A stretch of DNA of 64,000 nucleotides. Origin: Lumnitzera littorea (Eukaryota; Streptophyta; Magnoliopsida; Myrtales; Combretaceae). This document shows positions 49,601-59,817 of this stretch, one piece after another. The first letter of the stretch is position 1. Every line of letters starts with the position of its first letter. Where the stretch lies: positions 48,875,473-48,939,472 of the forward strand of contig JAMXBB010000002.1 of assembly GCA_024138015.1 (NCBI GenBank), written 5' to 3'. The notes under the pieces were generated by a model, which was given only the letters and a program-made list of their open reading frames with translations, was not told the DNA's origin and did no database searches. A program made the position numbers and the translations under genes.

Positions 49601-50767
49601 GGGAGCTTGATGAGGATATAGTGTGTGATGATCAAAAAATGCAACTCATACTTCCAAGTTCCTTGGAATTGGATTCCCCTCTGCAGGTAGCTATCAAGCT
49701 TTCGAGCAATTGGAAGCCATGTAGTTGAGTGGCACCTTACATCGCAAATTCCCAATGTAGCTCACACAAGAATTAGTAATGATTACAAGTTCATAAAATA
49801 CTATTCCACAAGATAACCAATCGTGGCTTAGACAATTATTCTTTTCAGTGGGTAAATGAACTACAGGTAGTAAATTATAAACTAAGAAAGACAAGCAAAA
49901 ACTTTTCCACCATTATTTTTCCAGGCTGTATTGGAATAAGGCCTTAAGCTTGGGTAATGTCTACTAATCTAACCTTATAGTTGAGCAAACAAAATTACAT
50001 TGAAGGTTGACAATTGCAACTCAAATACAACAACAAAGGATGTTGAAATTTCATAACTCAAGAAACACAATAGCTCAGATTGATGGCTGATGTCATGCAC
50101 CAACATAACAGGTCGCATAAGGCCTTATTTGTAACCTCGATACACTCACACCATGTGAATTTTTGTACTTGCGCTATAATTTAAGGGTACTAATGAAAAT
50201 GAAATATGGCCCTCTACCTCAATAAAAAAGATAATAAAACATATCCCTCCCTAGTCCCTATAGCAACGAGGAGAAGCATAGAGGTTAAAAAAAAAAGGGC
50301 ATTCATGTTAAATGAAAATGACATGGTCTTCAGAGACTGCTTAATTTAACGTGACTATGTACCTCCAAAATGATCATGGTAACAATTTTTCACCATCTAT
50401 ATACAAAAAGTTAATTGCTTTTGCCACAAATGATTAAAATGACGACAAAATTCATCTGAACACAAGAAATCTAAAGCATAATATACAAGTAAACGGATCA
50501 AAACTCCATTGAGTATAATCAGAATGAGCGAACAAAATGAAGTAACTAAATGGATATCGAATTAAAATTCACACGACAGGTAGTATAGAAAGGGAAAAAA
50601 AAATAGTAATTAGCTAACAAGATTTTTCATAAAAGTTGTGAAGTTTACGTGAGTGCTTGAGAAATCCGAGCAAACTGATCAGCTCCGTAAGCTTTGACGA
50701 AGTATTCTTCTACTTTAGGGTTCCATTTCAACACAGGTTTGAAGCAGTAACGTTCCGATTGATCCAT
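31665..50767 (-). CDS. NOP2C: PUA-domain RNA cytosine-C5 methyltransferase (NOL1/NOP2/Sun family)
   Basis: Transfers a methyl group from SAM to carbon 5 of cytosine in RNA. Thirteen coding exons, all GT-AG with matching phases: 50649-50767, 49298-49415, 48988-49200, 44716-44860, 42478-42615, 41515-41577, 39276-39397, 36363-36603, 35349-35560, 34426-34526, 32710-32791, 32410-32471, 31665-31776; 575 residues. A PUA domain spans about residues 110-205 (VIVSRKCAEAVLRGAQ, GVMACSAHVEKGDVVAVSVA). SAM motif I is LDMCAAPGGKT at 274-284. Motif IV is LLDAPCSALG with Cys444. Motif VI is YSTCTINPGENEA with the nucleophile Cys492, its codons split by the exon 10/11 junction. The C-terminal SLDTIGFFIAKF is typical of the family. 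The layout, with PUA inside the N-terminal region, is that of human NSUN6 (tRNA C72) and of Arabidopsis NOP2C; the plant substrate is not shown by sequence. Residues 320-430 are a less conserved insertion. The chosen ATG is the second of two in frame. Confidence 0.9.
31777..32409 (-). other. Intron 12 with (TG)9 microsatellite
   Basis: Between exons GT-AG. Contains an alternating TG run at 32141-32158 and an A13 run near 31900. No coding content. Confidence 0.6.
32792..34425 (-). other. Intron 10 of the methyltransferase gene
   Basis: A 1.6-kb intron. It holds a C-rich repeat at 33351-33371 that is a G-quadruplex motif on the transcribed RNA. Frames in either direction near 33333-33609 overlap this repeat and are not genes. 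Confidence 0.6.
33351..33371 (-). repeat. G-quadruplex motif in intron 10
   Basis: On the minus (RNA) strand there are four runs of 4, 5, 5 and 4 G separated by single T bases. This pattern is ideal for a very stable intramolecular four-tetrad quadruplex, in the pre-mRNA of the methyltransferase gene. Confidence 0.7.
36793..37430 (-). mobile_element. 5'-truncated LINE fragment in intron 7
   Basis: A minus-strand frame (36961-37410) encodes the C-terminal zinc-binding domain of LINE reverse transcriptases (zf-RVT). It includes HAFILRLVAHQRLYTFDKF, then CFLCNVEEETFDHLFLNC with the C-x2-C...H-x4-C set, and VRNIWLHLKDH. The 3' end is marked by A-rich sequence on the minus strand (T11 at 36793-36803). 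The rest of the LINE is missing, as usual for 5'-truncated copies. It lies in the sense orientation of the host gene. Confidence 0.75.
37585..38854 (+). mobile_element. Small internally deleted LTR retrotransposon in intron 7
   Basis: LTR1 (about 37585-37904) and LTR2 (38631-38854) share ACGAATATTAGCAAAAATAAA-like, TTTTATGTATAGGATATT and TATGAGATATTTTA blocks and a CTTGACTAGAT block near the end. LTR2 starts TGTTACGAAT right after a purine-rich TGGGAAGTAA tract. A decayed initiator-tRNA-Met primer site TGATATCAAAGCC (11 of 13) lies at 37908-37920, three bases after LTR1. LTR1 has a TATA box (TATAAATA near 37709); LTR2 lost this part. The ~725-bp interior holds only a broken gag-like start (MSDLVESKEEFMKF near 37929). 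Flanking GAAGA/AAAGA may be the target duplication. Confidence 0.6.
38872..38900 (-). repeat. Second G-rich (quadruplex-prone) stretch, intron 7
   Basis: On the minus strand the order is G3, AT, G6, a loop of seven bases, G6, A, G4. It lies just beyond the small LTR element. Loop lengths allow a three-tetrad quadruplex in the host gene's RNA. Confidence 0.5.
39398..41514 (-). other. Intron 6 with a probable copia-type solo LTR
   Basis: A 2.1-kb intron. Contains the LTR-like segment described at 40021-40423 and a T21 run near 41120-41142. The frame at 39715-39939 has no recognisable product. Confidence 0.5.
40021..40423 (+). mobile_element. Probable copia-type solo LTR in intron 6
   Basis: Starts TGTTGGATAATATATCTTGT and ends CCTATTTTCACA. 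The sequence before the end (ATTATTTAAAAGCAG, AAAATGAATGAAAGAAAACAG) is typical of the transcribed end of plant Ty1/copia LTRs. Four imperfect copies of GTTGTTGGTCTGCTGGTCATGT lie at about 40104-40215 in the U3-like part. No target duplication was seen, so the boundaries are tentative. Confidence 0.4.
41578..44715 (-). other. Introns 4 and 5 (with exon 5 between)
   Basis: Non-coding apart from exon 5 at 42478-42615. No mobile element was recognised with confidence. The frame at 42182-42439 lies in intron 5 and has no recognisable product. Confidence 0.5.
44861..48987 (-). other. Intron 3 (4.1 kb), the longest intron
   Basis: Holds a probable solo LTR at 45396-45930. At about 47070-47150 lies a CA/TG and TATGTATG repeat with inverted symmetry. 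Otherwise AT-rich DNA with no supported genes. Confidence 0.6.
45396..45930 (-). mobile_element. Probable solo LTR in intron 3, minus strand
   Basis: On the minus strand it runs from TGTTAGGGTACTGAATTTGG to CAGGTTAAAACA (TG...CA, 535 bp). It has its own TATA box (CTATAAATAGTGGTAGGG, near 45625-45642), followed by GTTAGTGAGTGAGTTAGTCA and a leader. No coding sequence is attached. Flanking pentamers TACTA and TTTCA do not clearly match, so the boundaries need support. It points the same way as the host gene. Confidence 0.4.
49416..50648 (-). other. Intron 1 of the methyltransferase gene
   Basis: A 1.2-kb intron with no recognisable element. Short minus-strand frames at 49531-49894 have no recognisable product. 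Confidence 0.6.
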
Positions 50768-50856
50768 CTGCTTATAAACATCATACATTTTGCGTTAGAA
50801 TGTGTGCATTCAAGCTTAAAAATATAGAGGAAGTCGTGGGAGAGAGACTTGAGAAC

Positions 50857-50864
50857 TAGGGTTT
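50857..50864 (-). promoter_or_regulatory. Telo-box (AAACCCTA)
   Basis: AAACCCTA on the minus strand, 90 bases upstream of the start codon. This element is common near transcription starts of plant ribosomal-protein, rRNA-processing and translation genes, usually together with site II elements, which are also present here. Confidence 0.65.
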
Positions 50865-51024
50865 CGTAAAGTAGAGAAGCTTTTATGAAGAGTTTGGACA
50901 AGAGAAAAACCCCTCGCTTTCTTCATTCAAAATGAAACAGTAATTGCATTTTGATTTTGTTATACTCGCTCCGGCGGCCTGCAAGGGCAGGCACTCCAAA
51001 CGTTTATAATGCAGTGAATGAGTC

Positions 51025-51057
51025 TGGGCTTTTTCGTTTTGTTTGGAGACATGGGCC
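51025..51057 (-). promoter_or_regulatory. Two site II elements (TGGGCT/TGGGCC)
   Basis: TGGGCT at 51025-51030 and TGGGCC at 51052-51057, about 160-200 bases upstream of the telo-box. Site II elements bind TCP transcription factors and, with telo-boxes, link expression to cell growth in plant ribosome-biogenesis genes. The pairing supports this being the promoter of the minus-strand gene. Confidence 0.6.
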
Positions 51058-51064
51058 TTCGCGA

Positions 51065-52159
51065 CAGGGCACCGTGGGGCGTGGATGGCCCTAGAGTCCC
51101 TAAACTATTATCGATCTAGTTGTATTATTGTATTGTAAAAAGAAAAATCAAATAGCAATTACTGCCCATGAATAATTATTCAATACTAAAATTATTTTTT
51201 CTCCTAATATCTTGAGAAAATTAATAAATGACAATATAATATATATATTTTAACTTATTATAATTCTATTTCATTACTAAATAATAAATAATACTTATTA
51301 TATTATAATCTTATTTCATTTAATAAGGTAAGCAAGCAAATATATATAAGAATGAGTCTTAATAGAGAGTCAGATGCTAGGGGTAAGTGGGTTTTGAGTA
51401 AGTTATAAGACTAGCACACATTACTTGAATGTACATATTCTTAAGTTTTGGAATTAGAACTTATTTTGCAATACTCTAAAACCCATATCTTATAAAACCA
51501 ATAAAGTATGGATACTTTGTAAAACCTGTAAACTTTTATTACATTCTTATGATATGAAAATTCTAAGGTAAATATTTTGAAGCCCTAAACCTATCAATGT
51601 TTCCATAATAATGTATTCAATTAAGTTGCATGATTATACAATTTTAACGAGATTAGAAAAGTGAAATTATAAAATCTATGCCATATAACATCATAGACAA
51701 AGTAAAATTGTAAAACAAAAATGACAAAATAACATGTCCATGAAGAAGGCTTACCCTTTACTTGGACTAACTTTACAATCTACTATAAAGTTTAATTTAC
51801 TCAAAATATGCAACACCAATCATATTATATTACAATCATGTATACTTTCGAAAACTCTTTCTTTTTTTATATTCTATTTTTTATGTTATCGTTAATGTAT
51901 TTTCCTTATTTGCTTTGTCAAGTCATAATGTCTTTTCATAATTATTTTTCATTATCTATTACTATAAATAAGTCCATATTCTTTTGATTTCTCTTTCTTC
52001 TCCTCTTCTAACTGCATGCCCATTGAAGAATGAGCAAGTTACTCATATGCAATGACTTAGTTAAGGGAGCACCTACTTTGATTCAAGTTGGTAATTTCAA
52101 TTTTGCTTATTTTTATATACATTATGATTTTTTTTTATATATATTTTCACTTTCTTTAC
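51065..52159. other. Intergenic between the gene promoter and the LINE
   Basis: AT-rich DNA without coding sequence. No gene divergent from the methyltransferase promoter is visible. Confidence 0.45.
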
Positions 52160-55100
52160 TTTTTTTTCAATAAGATAAAGCCTTCATTAAAACATACTAA
52201 AGAAAGTTCAGATACAACTACCAAAGAAAAAGATTATCCTATGCCTAGAGCATCAGTGTTACTAATCCTCATTGAGGGGAGGGGTCAAACACAAAACAAG
52301 AGTCTTTGTCCTTAGCATAATATGAAACAGCTAAACATAAAGGAATATAGTCAACAAAATAAAAGCTTTCTGAAAGCTAGAGTCCCTTCTTGTCTATGAT
52401 GTCTATAGCTAGATTCCGTTCATAGGCAACCCTGCAAAAGGAGATATTATCAAACAATAATAAGATTCTCTTGCATTATTGAAGAATGGTGTGGCACTGA
52501 TCAATATCAACATTTCTATTTTGGACCCAATCGAGCGCTTACTAGGAATCTAAAACACAAAGGATGTTTCTATGTCCCTTTTGCTAAGCAAAGTCTAGAT
52601 ACTCACGAATAGTACTTAGTTCTGCTTCTAAAGGAGATCCTCTACGAAACTATTTATGTAAAGCCCAAAGGACAGTACCATTGTTATCTATGCATATAAC
52701 TCCAATACCCATAATATTTGTTCTTTTAGGAACGACACCATCTGTTTCAACCTTCACCTATCTTAGATTTAAGGAAACCTTTGGTAACATCAATTATGGG
52801 TATCTAAGGTTCAACTTCTCTTTCCTATTGAAAGTCTACCACTCTAAGGCTTCCCTTCTGATACTATCTATACAATCATCTTCTTCTTGTTCTAATCTAA
52901 AAATTTTGTCATTATGTTTTTTCCAAATATTCTTGAGAGTGGCTAACACTACAACTTGCCTCGATGGAGTTGGTTGTCTCTAATTAATCTTGTTCTTTTT
53001 CGTGTTCCTTTCAATCTATTCCAGCATTTCCTCAAAGGTATAGTTTCTTTGTGATAAGCTTACTCCCGCCTAACTCCAAACTACTTTAGACCATCAACAA
53101 TTAAGGATTAAGTGTTGTATGATCTCGAGTTCGCTGTTGTAAAAATGGCATATGTAGCTAACCGACACCCTCTTCTATAAATTTTCCCTTGTAAAACAAG
53201 ACTATTATGTATGGTTCTCCAAACTAAGAATTGTGTACTTTGATAGGTTGGAAGTTTCCAAATCCAATCCTACTTCTTTGAATTTTGATTTGTCTACTTT
53301 TCTCGAATAAGTTGAGCATACATAGATTTGTTGAAAATTCCCCATTCATCTACAGGGGCTAAATAACCATATCCTTCTCTTCTTCTTCCATCCTCAAATG
53401 CATCATTCCCAATTTATAGCAAATATAGCAGTCCAGAAGGTAACCTATGACTTCTTCTGTCCAACCATTCTTAAAATCCTAGACTTAATGAACGGTAAGA
53501 TATCTATCATACTAATTCAGAGGTCCATATAGCCAGTGTACTACTGGCTTGTCATTTGACCACATATCTTCCTAAAAACGAGTTTGTCTCCCATTCTTGA
53601 TCCTTCTCTATCCAATTCATAGCCTTTAAGATTTCAGAAAACAACAAAGATCACTTACATTTCCTTAAGCCACTCAATTGCAAATTTTGCTTTATTATGT
53701 TGCTTTAGATCCATTATACCTAATCCCCCATTCTACTTTAGCAATTTGAATTTTTCCTATTATATCCAGTGCATTTTCCTTCTTTCATCAGAGCTTCCCC
53801 AGATGAAGTCTCTATGAGCTTTTTCCAATTTCTCAATAAAGCCCTTTGTTATTAGGATGATTTGTGAATAGTAATTCACTATTCCTTCTAGTGCTAATAT
53901 CGTAAGCAATTTTCATCTTGCCACACTAAGTAAGTTGGACTTCCATCTTGTCAGCTTTCTTTTAGTTTTTTCAAGTATAAAATGTAGATTAGTCATTCTT
54001 AGCTTATCATCTTCTTTTACCGAAATTCCCAGATATTTTCCAAAATTTGTTGTTAGCCTAATCCTAAAGACTTTTGATACTCAATTCTTCAATTCCAAAG
54101 GAGTGTTTCTTGAGAAAAGAATGCAAGACTTGTTGTAATTTACTCTTTAGCCCGAGATATCCCCAAACCTTTACATGAATTCCATCATCATCTTAGCATT
54201 TTCCACTAAGACTTCTCCCATGAGGAGAAGATCATCCACAAAAAATAAATATGATAAAGATAAGTCCATACCTCTTATTCAAAGAGGTTTCCACTTTCTA
54301 GCTAAGACCATGATGTTAATAATCCTATTGAGAATTTTCATACCTAGAATAAAAAGATATGGGGATAATAGATCACCCTATCTAAGGCTTATGTTAGCTA
54401 AGAAGGATTTAAGTATGTTTCCATTAAATAACAGGTGATATGAAACCATGGCAATGTAAGAACTATTAATTTGATTTAGTTTTAGGGAAAGTGCAAAGAC
54501 ACCAAAGCAAATCAAATGAAGTCCTACTCCTTCAAATCATAAGCCTTCTCTAAGTCTAACTTTATAATCACATACTACTTGCGGCCATTTCTTTTACTCA
54601 TAAAATGCAACAATTCCTAAAAGAGGATGATATTATTATTGGCATCTCTCCCTAGGATAAAATTAGATTGCTCAGGGCTTATTAACTCTGCCAAAAGAGG
54701 TCAAAGATGATTTACCAAGCATTTACTTATTATCTTGTACATGGTGGTATATAAGCTAATAGGTCAGAACTTTTTGACTTTGTTTGCACTAACTACTTTT
54801 GGGATCAGAATGATTAAGGTCTTATTTAACTCGGATGGAATTGTTCCAAATGTGAGTCTAGATGATACAACCTCACACACTTTTCTTCCTACTACTTCCT
54901 AGCATCTCTTATAAAATTTTGCATGGAGACCATCAACGCTCAATGACTTGTGATTACCAATGCATTATAGAGCATTTTTTATTTTGGTATTGGTCCAAGG
55001 ACATGTCAAAAGTTCAACCTCATCAATTTTTAAAGCTCTTTGATTACTTTTCCACTCTAATAGCTCTTCCTAAACAAAAGCTCGTTCCATTGTGTATGGG

Positions 55101-56320
55101 TTGCTAAAGAACTCTATAAAAAGGTTCTATACTTTGTCCATATTTGCTACCCAGTTTCTCACTAAGTCAAAGATACCCGCAATGCAGGACTTAGATCTTC
55201 GAGCGGCTACACTTACATAAAAGAAAGTAGTATTTTGCTTCCCTTTAATTATCTAATTTACTCTAACTTTTGCAACCTAAAGCTTTTCTTCCTACTTTAA
55301 AATCCAATTTAACTCCTCTTGTGGAGCCTTCTCTTTGTTTATTAGATTTTGAGAGGATCTATTGAAAAGTTTCTTCTTGATGCGATATAGTTCCTCATTG
55401 GTCTGTTTCTTCCTCCTCGAGATGATCCAAAAAATTTCCCTATTCCATGTCCACATCTTTCAATAAAATCATCAAGATCTTTAAAATAGTCAAAAGAGGA
55501 TTGCTGCCATAAAGCTACAACTAGAGGCTCAAAGCCTGAATGATCCAACCACAAAGGATGGAACCACAATGATCGTATGATTTTACCCTTTGAGGATAAG
55601 TTTGGCCAAGCATCAAGAAAGATGGGAAGATGATCTTATTGGTTTGACATAAAGAGAAACGATTTTGCTTTAAGGAACAGCTTTCTCCAGTCATAGTTGG
55701 CCTATACTCTATCTAACCGGGTCTAAATAAGGTCAGAAAGGTTTCTTGATCATTTGGAGCATGTAAATCGTAGTCCTATGAATCTAATATCAACCATCTT
55801 AGAAGCACTCGTACAAGACTGGTATTCCCATGTTCTTTCTTGATTAACTTCTACACCATTCCACTTCTCTTCACTAGATAAGATCTCATTGAAGTCCCCT
55901 ATTAGAATCCATGGACCTGATATCTTTCAACCTACTCATTTAATTCTTCCCATAATAAGCTCTTAATGGATCTATTAGAGTTAACATAAATAGCAAAAAA
56001 GAACCAAGAAGAAAGGGAGTTGCATACCTAAATCTCCATGAGAATCTGCTACCTTAACATGTGTGGTGCATTAATAACCACTTGTTCTATGTTCCACATA
56101 ACCAATATGCCCCCATTCATGTTCTTTGCTTCTATATAAAACGTGCGATTATACTCCATGGAGTCGTACAAATTAAAGGTCACTTGTCTTATCATCTTAG
56201 TTTCAGTGATGATAAGAACATGCGGTTCATAGTGATTTTTTAACTCTCTAATAGTCCTCTGCCAACTCTTGGAGTTTACCCTTCTAACGTTCTAAGCAAG
56301 TGCTTTAAAAGTAATACGCA
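52160..56320 (-). mobile_element. L1-type LINE with broken ORF2
   Basis: All domains of ORF2 are on the minus strand in order, with many stops. Endonuclease: starts near 56300 (VRRVNSKSWQRTIRELKNHY), WILIGDFNEI near 55885-55911, and a TRLDRV motif near 55710. Reverse transcriptase: GDLLSPYLFILGMKIL near 54350 and the catalytic FVDDLLLMGE, FVDD at 54231-54242. zf-RVT region near 53100-53280 (IWKLPTYQSTQFLVWR). RNase H near 52300-52790 (VETDGVVPKR, NIMGIGVICIDNNGTVLWAL). The 3' end is an A8 tail on the minus strand (52160-52167) after TTTTAATGAAGGCTTTATC. ORF1 was not recognised. The 5' limit is uncertain. Confidence 0.8.
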
Positions 56321-56696
56321 TCGTATCAGAAGAGAGGATGTCAGAGGAATCCAAAGCGTTCATAAATGCTGTCATCTTATATCAATTCTTGGTAGAGTAA
56401 TGCTTTTGAAAGAAGTCAATGATCATGCTCCATCGACATAGTTAAAATACCATGTAAAACATTAACATCTACATTTCCCATGCAATAATTATTAGTAGCT
56501 TATCTCCCTCCTCCATCATCAAAATACCAAAGGGTATCCTTTGAATGTCCATCGATATAATATCTTTGATGTATACCCTCTCCATCACGGTTTCGTAGGT
56601 CCACTCTAACATTCAGAGAATATCCCTCCCTTATAAGTCCTCTCAATACATCAGCATTTTCAACATCACAAAGCACAAATGTGTTGCCTATATGAC

Positions 56697-56701
56697 TCGA
56701 T
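56697..56701. other. Target-site duplication, left copy (TCGAT)
   Basis: TCGAT immediately before the 5' LTR start of the CRM-like element, matching TCGAT at 63362-63366 after the 3' LTR. Confidence 0.6.
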
Positions 56702-57658
56702 TGTTAATGAGTTATTGACCTCTAACCCACTTATTCGCGTACGCCTCAAAGGCCTCCAGTCCTTCACCAAGAGAATTCTCTTTCGTCAACCTACCAAGGA
56801 CGAGAAACCGTATAAAGAAGAATGGTGGCTAAACTCTTTGAGAGCTCCGGGTGAGTGCACCATGCTCTGCTTTATCCCTTGTGCCAATACTAATGACTCT
56901 CTTGTCGAGGCCCTTTTGCCGAGTGATGTGAACCAATGCCCCACACATCAAATCCTGCTCAGACCTCCAATTACCAAGAGCTTCCTACCGAATGCCAAGA
57001 CATAGGCTCCTGTTGGTCGAATGCTTCTCTTTCGACCTACTACTAATACTTACGACATTCCTTACTCATCTCGGCAACTTGGTGCTGCCATGTCATGATC
57101 CAACTCAGCTACTATACCCAAAGGTTCCTTAGTACAAGACCATTGACGAGCTGCCACCTCTCCTTTTCACCTGATATTATACTATTTTCCCTTTTTGTCA
57201 TTTGTCCTATTTACCCTTTTTCGTATGTACTAAGAATCACCTTTTTATGTATACATTTTTTGTAATTTTCCTTAATTGTAATGTTGCCCTGTAAATAGTC
57301 CCTTCTCTTTGTTGCCGGAACATCTTACATCCCTAATAGACAATTTAAATATACTTGGTTCTTGTGAGATAGTCCTCTCCAAGTCTATTTCCATACACTC
57401 TTATCTAGTCTTGCTAAGTAGCTCAAGATTAGTGGCTGATAGGCCTTAGCATCAACTTATACATTACATCAAGTGAAGTGCTAAGTCGTGCTGTGTTCGT
57501 AAGTGAGTCATATCCTCCGAGTAGTTTCGTGTCAGCTATTGTATTTAGTTTGTTGACCTTTCTATTTTATTTTCTTTGTTACTTCAAAGGACTCATTTGG
57601 TTCTCATCTCCTACAGTAAGCTCTAATAATAACTAAGCTCCTAAGCATATTATATAAT
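56702..57658 (+). mobile_element. 5' LTR of the CRM-like element
   Basis: Aligns end to end with 62404-63361. Lengths are 957 and 958 bp; about 15% of bases differ by eye over the first 80. Begins TGTTAATGAG; its end lies two bases before the primer site. The TATA box is mutated to TGTAAATA (57290-57297). The first 304 bases form an open frame (VNELLTSNPLIRVRLKGLQ...) continuing to a stop at 57003-57005. This is the LTR copy of the pol C-terminus, not a separate gene. Confidence 0.8.
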
Positions 57659-57660
57659 CT

Positions 57661-57672
57661 TGGTATCAGAGC
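57661..57672 (+). other. Primer-binding site (initiator tRNA-Met)
   Basis: TGGTATCAGAGC, an exact match to the complement of the 3' end of plant initiator tRNA-Met, two bases after the 5' LTR. This is the primer of chromoviruses and many copia elements. Confidence 0.85.
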
Positions 57673-57843
57673 TTGAGGTTGTAACTGAGAGCTATATTAT
57701 AATAGTTCCTACTAGTTTGCTATTTGATATACTATTTTCATTTGGAAAAACAAAACTAGTTCGTAGTTCATTGTTCATTTGGTATTTTTATGGGTGTAAG
57801 AGTTTCTTATGTGAAGAGTATTTTATGAAGTTTTGTTTTGAAA

Positions 57844-59190
57844 ATGTCGAATCTTAGTATTTAGAGAGAGATTAACAAGGCTGAGAGTGATGCTCATGGT
57901 AGTGCTCATGTTACTTAATAAACATCATGTACTATTGATGAGCAGATACAAGACATTACTGCTATTGTAGCCAATTTAGTTGTCTCGATACAAAGGGTCT
58001 TAAAGATTGGGCCACAAGAGAGAGTTATCATTGAACAGGGTCGAGAAATGGGAGATAGGCCGAGACGACGAATGAATGAATAGCAAGCTCCCAAACCTAT
58101 TCCTATGAACTAAGCACTACCTAGTCATGCTGATAGAGTTGCGAGAAAGAGACTCCAATTAGATGAAGTCAAGGAGTATGAGGAGGAGGAGGAGCAATAT
58201 GTTGGGATAGACGAATGTGAGCTCAAAGCTCCTAAGAGAGTCGAGCATCTTAAAGTATAGGTTCCAAGCTTTAATGAGTCTGGTAGTGTTGATGACTACC
58301 TAGATTGGAAAGAGAAGATTAAAAAGATCTTTGACTTTTATGACTACGAAGATGTTGTTTGAATCCAAGTGGCTATATTGAAATTTTCTAGATATGCAAT
58401 GATGTGATGGAAAAAGTTGTAGAATGCGCGCTAAAGAGCACGTTGTGAGATTCGGACGTAAAATGAAATGAAGAGAGTTCTAAGAAACTGGTTTGTTCTA
58501 AAGTACTATGAGTAAGACACCTTCTGACGTCTCCAATACTTGAGGCAAAGTAGCAAATCAATAGATGACTATGTTCGAGAGTTTCAATTACTCATGATCT
58601 GATGTGATGTTGATGAGCCCGAGACACGAACTATAGCATGGTTCATTTCTAACCTAAGAACTGAGATTGGTAATATAGTAAAGCTATAGAGTCTTGCAAC
58701 TCTAGATGAAACCATCAAAGTAGCATAGAGAGTCGAAAGGCAAAGGTGGAATCAAATTCGCCAAATGTCGAATATTCGACTAATGTTACCGAACAGAAGC
58801 GACATGCTGAGCTAACCTGGAAATGACCAAGCATCAAATAATATTGAGGTGAACCGTTAAGGACAGGTACCAAGCCGACTTAAAGAGAGCTAAAGTAAAG
58901 GAAAGGCCGAGGAGACCAAGGTCCGAAAAGACCAAGGTCAAAGCTTAGAAAGGAAGACTTGAGGGATCAAATGCTTTAAATGTTTTGGTTATGGACATGT
59001 AGCTAGTCATTGTCCGAACTGACGAGTCATGACTATAAAGGGAGATAAGCCCCAGTTTGAAGTAGAGAATACAAGCAAAAGGGAGGAAGAGATGGGAGTT
59101 GAACAGATGTTGGAAGAATTTCAAGAAGACCCCAATACCATAACACCACTTAAAAATGATGCTAAGTACTGTTTTGTTGTTCAATAATCT
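57844..59190 (+). pseudogene. gag of the CRM-like element (broken)
   Basis: From MSNLS at 57844, with several stops. Visible are an acidic stretch (VKEYEEEEEQYVGIDECE), the retrotransposon gag domain (VPSFNESGSVDDYLDWKEKI, SIDDYVREFQLLMI, WFISNLRTEIGNIVKL) and a perfect CCHC zinc knuckle CFKCFGYGHVASHC at 58972-59013 (C-x2-C-x4-H-x4-C). After the knuckle KREEEMGVEQMLEEF continues toward protease. Confidence 0.8.
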
Positions 59191-59239
59191 CTCAGTACTT
59201 TTGTGACTAATAATAATGTACAGAAGGAGAATCTCTTTG

Positions 59240-59810
59240 ATACGAATTACTGAGTGAATGGCAAACTATGTGCCTTGATAATTGATGGAGAAAGCTATAC
59301 CAATATTATAACATAAAGCGTACTTAAGGCCATAAAATTGCCGATCATTCAGTCCCTTAAGCAATGTAAGATTCACTAGTTAAAAGAGAAGGGAGGTTGA
59401 CTTGTTACTGAGCAAACTAAAGTATCGATTACCATTGGTAATAGGTACAAGGATGAAGTGTTGTGTGACGTCCTTCCTATGTATGCCTTATACATCTTAC
59501 TAAATTGAACCTAGTTGTTTGACTTGAGAGTATTATAAGATGGGTATAAAAACACCTACATGTTCTAGAAGGACGAGAAGAAGGTTATATTAACCCCTAT
59601 GAGTCTTAAGAAGGTACAGGAGTCACAAGAGAAGGTTGTCAGATCACTACAGCGAAAGTACTTAGTAATTTCTCGTGCTCAATTTTCCCATGAAGTCAAG
59701 GTGAAGGAATGTGTAGTCCTTTTAGTCAGGAAACTTTTAGAGTTAAGAGATGCCGAAAGATTACTTGCTAAAGTGTAAACATTACTATAAAAGTATGTCG
59801 ACCTATTTCC
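59240..59810 (+). pseudogene. Protease region of the CRM-like element
   Basis: VNGKLCALIIDGESYTNIIT carries the aspartic protease motif, near 59255-59310, in the form chromoviruses use (normally IIDGGSxTN, here DGES). Stops follow within the domain. Confidence 0.65.
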
Positions 59811-59817
59811 TATTGAG

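Noticed and set aside
52681..54438. Plus-strand frames with hydrophobic runs (possible membrane proteins)
   Set aside because: They are antisense to the LINE reverse transcriptase and RNase H, which explain the open stretches.
56679..57005. 108-codon frame as a host gene
   Set aside because: It lies in an LTR, recurs in the other LTR and is the LTR-encoded end of the element's pol.
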